Virus record (IMG/VR): IMGVR_UViG_3300005613_004097
Span: 1 to 64,000 of that record
Source of the DNA: a virus
Strand: one strand, 5' to 3'
Length of the DNA stretch: 64,000 bases
Shown here: in pieces, positions 57,564-64,000 of the stretch
How positions within the stretch are numbered: the first letter of the stretch is position 1
Layout: each line of letters opens with the position of its first letter
Notes under the pieces: model-generated
Database searches by the model: none
Told to the model about the DNA's origin: nothing
The model's input: the letters and a program-made list of their open reading frames with translations, nothing else
Position numbers and translations under genes: made by a program

Positions 57564-57573
57564 TAATATATAA
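57564..57573 (+). promoter_or_regulatory. putative late promoter TTAATATATA
   Basis: TTAATATATA 22 bases before the giant structural gene starting at 57595. Confidence 0.55.
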
Positions 57574-57594
57574 CAAAAAACTAATAATAGCATC

Positions 57595-60500
57595 ATGCCA
57601 ATTCAAAGTTCATTTGCAACAGTCGCAGAACAGATTCTAGCCTATAACAGCAATATTGTTGAAATACTCACAAAGATAAATTCGCTTTCGACCACGACCG
57701 ATCCTTCGGTTGATGTGAGAATATTCGATGCGACCGGACAACAGAACAGTTATTCATTGCCATCATTTTCATATTTGAAGAGTGAAATAGAAAGATTGAA
57801 CAATTCGATAAACTCACTTTATTCGATAGACACGAACGGTGCATTGATACAGACATCAAATCGAAATAAATTCAAGAAAATAATAACAGTGGACCTCAAT
57901 CGCGAACCCAATCCGATAGATCAATTGCCACCGGTGACCCAGTTCAGATCATCAAAGAATTGGATATTCGATGGACTTTTGAATCCTTTGTTATCGGTAG
58001 AGATTGATCTATCTGATAAGATCGAGAACAATGTCAGAAAATGTCTTACTAGAAGATACATAGTTGAATTCAATCGCGATTCTGCTGGTGAACTCACCAC
58101 ATTAGGTCAGGCAGCTTTATCAGAATTCAATCAATTGTTCAGAGGTAGAACAGATATTGATCTTCAGGAATTTGAGAATTGGCACAGAACCACATCTGGT
58201 GTTGTATCTCCCTTGAGCCCGAATTATGATGAGCAGATGTTCGATATAGAACCTAATAATCTACTTTGGGATGGTGTTTTCAATGTATTGGAAATTGAAG
58301 AAGATACTGTGAATCGAAAATTATGGTATAGGATCAATACACTTGATTATATTGTGAATGATACTTTGGAAGTAAAGCAATTGGTCGTTGGTGATGAGGT
58401 GATAATAAATCAGACCATCTCAAATACGCGATACAAGATAATTGAAGTTTCAACCACTGAGTCAAATCCAAGGATAAGACTCGAGCGAGTTGAAGGACTT
58501 CAACCAGTTCCTGTCGGTGTTGGCACACTCAAGATATATTCGCCAGTGATATACACGAAAAGATTGAGAGTTTCTATTGGTTACAATGAGAGAAACATAG
58601 TTTTTGTCAAGGCAATGAATGCAGATAACAACTTAATTGCAAAAAGTTGGTCCAAAGGAATAGGTTTTTATACTGGAGATCTTACATTAAGGTCAAATGA
58701 TTCATTCAATGGACAGACACTTGAACAATATTATGTGAGTCAGGTGTATGACTATGGTAAAGTTCTTTCAGACCTTGTTGCAAAAAAGACACCGAACACA
58801 TTGGCGGGTAATCCCAACCCAGTGACATTGAATCCCGACAATTTCAAAGTTGTTCAGATAAACAAACACTTGACCGATACACCTGATGCCAATATCGTTA
58901 AGAACAAACACAATTATACAGTTTCTTTGAAAAATGAGATCAAACAGGTTCAAGAGGCAATATCTGATAGAAATAAGAAATTGAGAGTGACAAAATTTGC
59001 ATCACAGGCAGCTAAAAAGAAGTTTGAGTTGGAAATTGATGAATTGAACAAAAAGAAAGTTTCAAAATCCAAGTTGCTTGCAACCACTGTCAATGAGATC
59101 CTTGATCTTACCAGAAACGACCAGACAAGGGTTGATCCGAAATACAGACTCAGAGGATTCTGGGAAATACCAGATGCAGTTGTTACAAGAGGAACAAAGC
59201 CACAGGAGATCATTCAGTTCAGAGTTCAATACAGATATGTCTCAAAGGATGGAAGAGAGCCGAATGTTGAATCATATAATATCAAAGAGCAGGGTCAGAA
59301 TAAAACGGCAGCTTTTTCCAATTGGAATGAGTTCAAATCAGATGTTAGAAAAAGAACTTTCAACAAGGCAACTGGTGAATATCAGTGGCAGATCGAGAAT
59401 GTTGAAGATGCAGATACTCCAAATATCAATCAATTGGATATTCCCATAACTCAGAATGAGCGTGTTGAGATGAGAATAAAATCCATATCAGAGGTCGGTT
59501 ATCCTGATTCACCGGTAGAATCTGAGTGGTCAGATATATTGACAGTTGATTTTCCTGATGATCTTAATGATGTTCTCACTGATAATCAATTCATATTACA
59601 GGAAGCATCAAAAGAGGATCTTAAAGTGAGTGTTGAATCTGAATTGAGTGCAAAAGGTCTTGATGAACACCTTGCAGAAACGACCATAATCAATAATAAG
59701 ACATATTTACACGATGCTTCTTCAATATTGAGTGGATTTCAAGATGCGAATGGTGTCTCTTTGGATCTTTTCCAATATTTGAACAGATTGGAAACAAGAA
59801 TTAGACAGCTCGAAGAGCAAATAGCTAGAACGCGAGGTGAACTTGAAGTTGTTATTCTAAGGAACAATCAGGAATTTGTCATTGGATACAACTCTGAGAC
59901 GGTATTCAATGTAGAGTGTGAAGATTATCTTGACTCTTTCTCAGGAACCGGTATACCATCTGGTAGAGTGTATGCAAATAACATTTATGTCATAAAGGAC
60001 TTTGCAATTCGTATAAAGAACCGTTCGGTTGAGTCCAATTTGGGACTTCTCAGTGATTCGTTATATAACAGTAATTCTGACTTTTACAATACACAGGTTC
60101 CTCAAGTTTTCTGGGTGAACCCACAGGATGAGCTTTTATTCTCAGATGTTTCAGGGGTTTCGAGAACTCAATTGAACAATCAGTTCTTATGGGCAGTGAA
60201 TTATGAGACGATAACATCACAATCCAATATTGTGAGTCGATTATCAGAGAATATCGGAAACAGTTTCGTTGCACAATCAAGTAATTCATTGACTGATTTC
60301 CTTTCTTTGGATGAGTATAATATTGGATACAGTGAGACACAGACATTGAATTTTGTTTCAAATAACTCATCACTTTTGGATAATTCAAAATGGGTTGATG
60401 ATACTGTTTCAGTTGGATCCACAACCAAGTTCCTGACAACAATACATCCTGTCATAAATGAATTGGAAGATATTGTTGAAGACAATCAAGATAAGATCAA

Positions 60501-60768
60501 GACATTGGATGGTGGTGAGGAAATAATAATACCATTGAACATTTACTTCAAGATGAATGCTTTGGATAATACACTTACTGGTGCCAATTACGAATATGTT
60601 AATTTGAACAATCAAACAGAAACGGTCAAACATACTAAAAAATTGAAATTCCTATTGGAAGATGAATCTGAGAACAGACCTTTTAAATTCACAATAGTTT
60701 TCAATCTGAATAGAAATAAAGTAACTTTCGCAAGTCCAAGTAAAAATTACACAACAATAGTCAAGTAA
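57595..60768 (+). CDS. large virion structural protein (baseplate or tail type)
   Basis: 1057 residues, starting MPIQSSFATVAEQILAYNSN. Ser/Asn/Thr-rich, beta-rich sequence with two coiled-coil parts (about 440-490 and 728-755). A segment around 535-650 (IIQFRVQYRYVSKDG; NERVEMRIKSISEVGYPDSP) resembles fibronectin type III modules. Late-type promoter and the equally large structural gene right after it support a virion role, probably tail, baseplate or fibre. No enzymatic motif seen. Confidence 0.7.
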   Translation: MPIQSSFATVAEQILAYNSNIVEILTKINSLSTTTDPSVDVRIFDATGQQNSYSLPSFSYLKSEIERLNNSINSLYSIDTNGALIQTSNRNKFKKIITVDLNREPNPIDQLPPVTQFRSSKNWIFDGLLNPLLSVEIDLSDKIENNVRKCLTRRYIVEFNRDSAGELTTLGQAALSEFNQLFRGRTDIDLQEFENWHRTTSGVVSPLSPNYDEQMFDIEPNNLLWDGVFNVLEIEEDTVNRKLWYRINTLDYIVNDTLEVKQLVVGDEVIINQTISNTRYKIIEVSTTESNPRIRLERVEGLQPVPVGVGTLKIYSPVIYTKRLRVSIGYNERNIVFVKAMNADNNLIAKSWSKGIGFYTGDLTLRSNDSFNGQTLEQYYVSQVYDYGKVLSDLVAKKTPNTLAGNPNPVTLNPDNFKVVQINKHLTDTPDANIVKNKHNYTVSLKNEIKQVQEAISDRNKKLRVTKFASQAAKKKFELEIDELNKKKVSKSKLLATTVNEILDLTRNDQTRVDPKYRLRGFWEIPDAVVTRGTKPQEIIQFRVQYRYVSKDGREPNVESYNIKEQGQNKTAAFSNWNEFKSDVRKRTFNKATGEYQWQIENVEDADTPNINQLDIPITQNERVEMRIKSISEVGYPDSPVESEWSDILTVDFPDDLNDVLTDNQFILQEASKEDLKVSVESELSAKGLDEHLAETTIINNKTYLHDASSILSGFQDANGVSLDLFQYLNRLETRIRQLEEQIARTRGELEVVILRNNQEFVIGYNSETVFNVECEDYLDSFSGTGIPSGRVYANNIYVIKDFAIRIKNRSVESNLGLLSDSLYNSNSDFYNTQVPQVFWVNPQDELLFSDVSGVSRTQLNNQFLWAVNYETITSQSNIVSRLSENIGNSFVAQSSNSLTDFLSLDEYNIGYSETQTLNFVSNNSSLLDNSKWVDDTVSVGSTTKFLTTIHPVINELEDIVEDNQDKIKTLDGGEEIIIPLNIYFKMNALDNTLTGANYEYVNLNNQTETVKHTKKLKFLLEDESENRPFKFTIVFNLNRNKVTFASPSKNYTTIVK

Positions 60769-60780
60769 GTTGTAACTTTT

Positions 60781-60789
60781 CAATATATA
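60781..60789 (+). promoter_or_regulatory. putative late promoter AATATATA
   Basis: CAATATATA five bases upstream of the ATG at 60794. Confidence 0.45.
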
Positions 60790-60793
60790 ACCT

Positions 60794-63700
60794 ATGAAAA
60801 GTTTTTCTTTACTTAGAACAAATGTTGCCTTGACCACCAATGTTAAGTTGTTGGTCGACTCGAAATACAATCTTTATCTTGAATCGATCGAGTCTGCTGA
60901 TGAATTGGCAGCGAGTAGATTGAAAAAATATCAATTCAATAAAGATAATTTTTATGATGAATTGGTACCTGATTTCTTCAAAAACTTTCCACCTGATATT
61001 GCATTCTCAGTGAATTATGACAATGACAATGATAACATGTCAAATGATTATGCAAATCAATATGATGAGACATATGTTGCCGGTGCAAAGAACATAATCG
61101 ATAATAAGAATTATACTGAAGAGTATGAATACTTTGCCCCGCTTTATGTATTCAAGCACCATTTACCCAAATACTTTGTAATATTCAGAATAGATGGTCC
61201 TGGACTTTTGGATCTGAATAAGGATAATTTCAGAGATGAGTTTCTGAACAATTTCAAGTGTGTCAAGTTGTTCGATATGACAAGAGAGACAGTTCTTGGT
61301 GAATTCATAGATAGGAACTTTAAGAACAATATAAGTTATCCACCCACTGGTCTGGATATTGATTTCAGAGAACTCGAATTCACAAAATGGATCGGTATTG
61401 ATTACGAGTCAGGTGGATATACACAAAAGTCGCTTTATTTCGATGAGGAATTGCAAAGAGAATCAACCCTTTTCGATATGGAACAGCTCATAACAGATGG
61501 TTACAGGGTCAATAAGGTGATACATCCGAATATTATAAACTTTACATTCCTTTTTGATGATACACCAGCAACAAAAGATACATTAAGAAAGTGGTCACTG
61601 AACAGATATTCGGGTTTCTATCTAGATGACATGCAAATTTATGATAAGATACACCCTTTCAAACTACCAAGATTGCAAAGTGATGTTGTCATTTTATCGG
61701 GTAATGAGATCATATCAACTTCAAAGACTGATCCATTTGTCGAAGGATTCAAAGTGGATGATACAATGTGGGTTGAGTATGATGGTGAGTTCTATCGAGT
61801 TGAAAGATTCGAGAAAACGCTTGCAAGAAAGGTGAATCCTGAAAAGCGAGGTGCAAGGAACAAACAGATCACAGTTGATGAGGTTGTTTCACCAAAAGTG
61901 ACAAGATACAGAATAATAAGTGACCGTGACCTTTCAGGACAGCAAGCACTATTGAACAGACAACATTGTTACATCGATGATATGAACAGGATAATCGATG
62001 CATCGACAGATTCTGCTTATGTGATACCCGATTTTGATTATGCAGATGTGAATCTCATATTGATAGATGGTATCTATCATAACATTGTATTTGATTCGGG
62101 ATTTTATAGATTGAATACAGATTATGGATTCACATATTCAGAGGATTATAGATTGACATATTTCACCAACTCAGGCATTGATGGATTTTCAAAGTTCATT
62201 GACCTTGATATCACAACTTTGAATCAACCTGTGAATTTTCCTATATTCAGATTGAAATTCACCGACATCAAAGATTTTGATACAAGTATAATAGATACTG
62301 AATTTTCAAAATTCGAATATGAGAAAAGAAACGATATCACAAAAACTGAAGAACCAAAACTTTATTTCACAGACCTCAGATCAAATTCGAATCCAGCTCC
62401 TTTTGATGATTTCACATTCAAAGGCAGAACAGAATTGATACCGGTTGCATCTGAGTACACAGCAAATCTAGAGACATTCAGAGAAGAGAATGGTCAACTC
62501 ACAGAACTTTGGAGAAAAAGTCCAAATCATGTTCGTTGGGGATATCAGAATTCACTGTCTGCACATGATCATCAATATCTTTTGAACAATACTGATCTGT
62601 TGGGTAATTTCAATCAAACAGTTGATACGAGAAATTTCATACCTAACAGATCATCAAGAAACTTGGATTACTTTTATACGATAAACTCTGGAACAACATC
62701 ATATATACATCATACATTGCATGTTGAGAAGAATGTTGCGCCTTTCATACAGGATCAGAATTACAGATTCGAATTGGATAAATATCTGAATTTGGCCACT
62801 TACTCCTATTTTGGTCTTACCTATTCGTATGATTTCAATTATTTTGAACATTTCTTTTCGCCTACCCAATCTTTCATGGATGGTGAGATCGTAAGAAATG
62901 TCAAGAAATGGTCCTATTTTGAAGAAGGTGACCGATCAATACCATCAATGACCGTTTTCAAGGGAATCAAGTTCAAGATATTTGAAGTGGATTCCATCAT
63001 CAAGAACAATGTGAGTGTTGAGAATCTGAATCTTTTCACATCGAACAAATTCAATGATTATAAATTCTCAATATTACTTTCATCGAATGATAAGATGGTT
63101 GCAAATGATGGAACATTGTATGAACCTTATATCACGGATAGTTTCATTTCAGCAACTGATCTTGGTGGCGGAACAACATCCTTCTTAACTTCGATATCAG
63201 CATCACCATCGGTTGCCGTTGATGATATTATTGAAGTCGAATTTCCTCAATATCAAACGAATTTTGCAACTGTTAATTATGTTGGTGCTGTGACAGGTGG
63301 ATTCGGATTCAATGCTGTTACGAATATCATTGGATCACAGAATTTCGGTGGTAATTATAGAATAAAGCTACAATGGAAAAGAATTTTCAATTTTGAACTT
63401 GATAGAGAATATAAGGTCGGTGACATTGTGATATGGAACTATCAGACATATGAATGTGTTTCTGATGTCACTTTGATACAACCAGCTGATAATCCAAGTA
63501 CAAGTTCATCCTTTATTACATTTACCACAACACCATCACAGGTTCATCCATTTTGGAGAGGTACTTCAAATTCATATTCACCAAATGAATGGGTTTATAT
63601 CTATGGTGAGTATTATACACCGGTCATACCGATTAACACAAATATATATATAAATAACTTCTGGGATGATACATTACTATATTCATCAGGTGATATAGTC

Positions 63701-64000
63701 ATTTATAAGAACAGATATTACAGAGTAAATACAGCTAATGTTCCTGTAGGAACACCACCTGTTGTTTCAAATAGAAAGATAAGTGTCAATTTTGATGGTG
63801 TCCCATATTGGCAAGAAATTCCTCAATCACAAGTGACAAACCCTATATGGGAAAGAATCCCGCTGTGGAATGTGAATGAGAATATATCATCACCATTGAC
63901 CTATCGAGTGCATAACAATGTATTATATGTGAATAATAGTCAACCCTTAACGGGTGAGGAAATTCCTGGTGAATCAACGCTTTGGGATAGAGTTTATTCG
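60794..64000 (+). CDS. giant virion structural protein, incomplete at the window edge
   Basis: At least 1069 residues, open to the last base. It begins MKSFSLLRTNVALTTNVKLL, continues with YNLYLESIESADELAASRLK and EEYEYFAPLYVFKHHLPKYF; similar openings occur, as I recall, in large structural proteins of crAss-like and other Bacteroidetes phages, which would fit the host inference. Near the end of the visible part, repeated Y-x(2)-GDIV-x-(Y/W)-x(4)-Y units (YKVGDIVIWNYQTYECVSD; YSSGDIVIYKNRYYRVN) look like small carbohydrate-binding modules of chitin-binding type, suggesting host-surface contact. Confidence 0.7.
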   Translation, partial: MKSFSLLRTNVALTTNVKLLVDSKYNLYLESIESADELAASRLKKYQFNKDNFYDELVPDFFKNFPPDIAFSVNYDNDNDNMSNDYANQYDETYVAGAKNIIDNKNYTEEYEYFAPLYVFKHHLPKYFVIFRIDGPGLLDLNKDNFRDEFLNNFKCVKLFDMTRETVLGEFIDRNFKNNISYPPTGLDIDFRELEFTKWIGIDYESGGYTQKSLYFDEELQRESTLFDMEQLITDGYRVNKVIHPNIINFTFLFDDTPATKDTLRKWSLNRYSGFYLDDMQIYDKIHPFKLPRLQSDVVILSGNEIISTSKTDPFVEGFKVDDTMWVEYDGEFYRVERFEKTLARKVNPEKRGARNKQITVDEVVSPKVTRYRIISDRDLSGQQALLNRQHCYIDDMNRIIDASTDSAYVIPDFDYADVNLILIDGIYHNIVFDSGFYRLNTDYGFTYSEDYRLTYFTNSGIDGFSKFIDLDITTLNQPVNFPIFRLKFTDIKDFDTSIIDTEFSKFEYEKRNDITKTEEPKLYFTDLRSNSNPAPFDDFTFKGRTELIPVASEYTANLETFREENGQLTELWRKSPNHVRWGYQNSLSAHDHQYLLNNTDLLGNFNQTVDTRNFIPNRSSRNLDYFYTINSGTTSYIHHTLHVEKNVAPFIQDQNYRFELDKYLNLATYSYFGLTYSYDFNYFEHFFSPTQSFMDGEIVRNVKKWSYFEEGDRSIPSMTVFKGIKFKIFEVDSIIKNNVSVENLNLFTSNKFNDYKFSILLSSNDKMVANDGTLYEPYITDSFISATDLGGGTTSFLTSISASPSVAVDDIIEVEFPQYQTNFATVNYVGAVTGGFGFNAVTNIIGSQNFGGNYRIKLQWKRIFNFELDREYKVGDIVIWNYQTYECVSDVTLIQPADNPSTSSSFITFTTTPSQVHPFWRGTSNSYSPNEWVYIYGEYYTPVIPINTNIYINNFWDDTLLYSSGDIVIYKNRYYRVNTANVPVGTPPVVSNRKISVNFDGVPYWQEIPQSQVTNPIWERIPLWNVNENISSPLTYRVHNNVLYVNNSQPLTGEEIPGESTLWDRVYS

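Overview
The window looks like part of a large, AT-rich myovirus-type (T4-like) bacteriophage genome whose host is a member of the Bacteroidetes, probably Flavobacteriia-like. Phage signs are a two-subunit type II topoisomerase of the T4 gp39/gp52 kind, a T4 RNase H-type 5' nuclease, an Rnl1-type RNA ligase, a GH24 lysozyme, free-standing homing endonucleases, very tight gene packing with ATGA overlaps, and very large structural genes at the right end. Host signs are repeated TAnnTTTG promoter elements (the Bacteroidetes -7 box) just upstream of genes, a bifunctional-nuclease/UVR protein of a type common in Bacteroidetes, and a lipoprotein signal peptide. No cas gene, integrase or rRNA was seen.

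Layout. 1-3.3 kb: leftward small genes with a 5'-nucleotidase, a signal-less OmpH/Skp-like protein and a PD-(D/E)XK nuclease. 3.3-5.5 kb: rightward trio (leucine-rich repeat protein, unknown, kinase-like protein) closed by a terminator. 5.5-10.8 kb: mixed-strand nucleotide-metabolism and structural genes. 10.8-26.7 kb: a long leftward block with nucleotidyltransferases, a bifunctional nuclease, an RNase H-like protein, a MoxR ATPase and a VWA/HExxH partner, a 2H phosphoesterase, a CCA-enzyme-like protein and a homing endonuclease. 26.8-27.1 kb: a five-repeat CRISPR-like mini-array. 27.1-29.7 kb: leftward genes including a rhomboid protease and topoisomerase subunit. 29.8-38.2 kb: rightward replication and expression operon (topoisomerase, degenerate terminase-like ATPase, 5' nuclease, NusG, HNH, thioesterase). 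38.5-41.1 kb: RNA ligase, lysozyme, alarmone hydrolase. 41.1-45.7 kb: an accessory rightward operon that opens with a structured tRNA-like RNA and contains two genes interrupted by an in-frame TAG just after the start. 45.7-57.5 kb: mainly leftward genes (ParB-like, 2H, NUDIX, P-loop kinase, homing endonuclease, ECF sigma, MazG-like, NAD ligase, tRNA-Arg). 57.6-64 kb: two giant virion genes, the last running off the window.

Two threads run through the window. First, about eighteen otherwise unrelated proteins start with a short shared N-terminus of the form M-K-x-(F/Y)-x-x-F-x-E-S/N, closely resembling the capsid-targeting propeptide of T4 internal head proteins. They include a lysozyme, kinase-like, nuclease, 2H phosphoesterase, NUDIX, CCA-enzyme-like, ParB-like and amidoligase-like proteins, so the phage may load a large enzyme cargo into its head. 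Second, promoters fall into two classes: the host-like TAnnTTTG box in front of probable early genes, and TTAATATATA close to the start of structural and cargo genes; a phage ECF sigma factor in the window is a candidate reader of the second class.

The most unusual segment is 41.1-42.8 kb. A perfect Bacteroidetes promoter feeds directly into an 80-nt RNA that can fold as a tRNA-like cloverleaf with CUA in the anticodon position. It is followed by a peptidyl-tRNA hydrolase 2-like gene and, one gene later, an HD-domain gene, both with TAG in frame 2-4 codons after a well-placed ATG. This could be a phage amber-readthrough circuit. All functional calls come from reading motifs by eye; no database search was possible.
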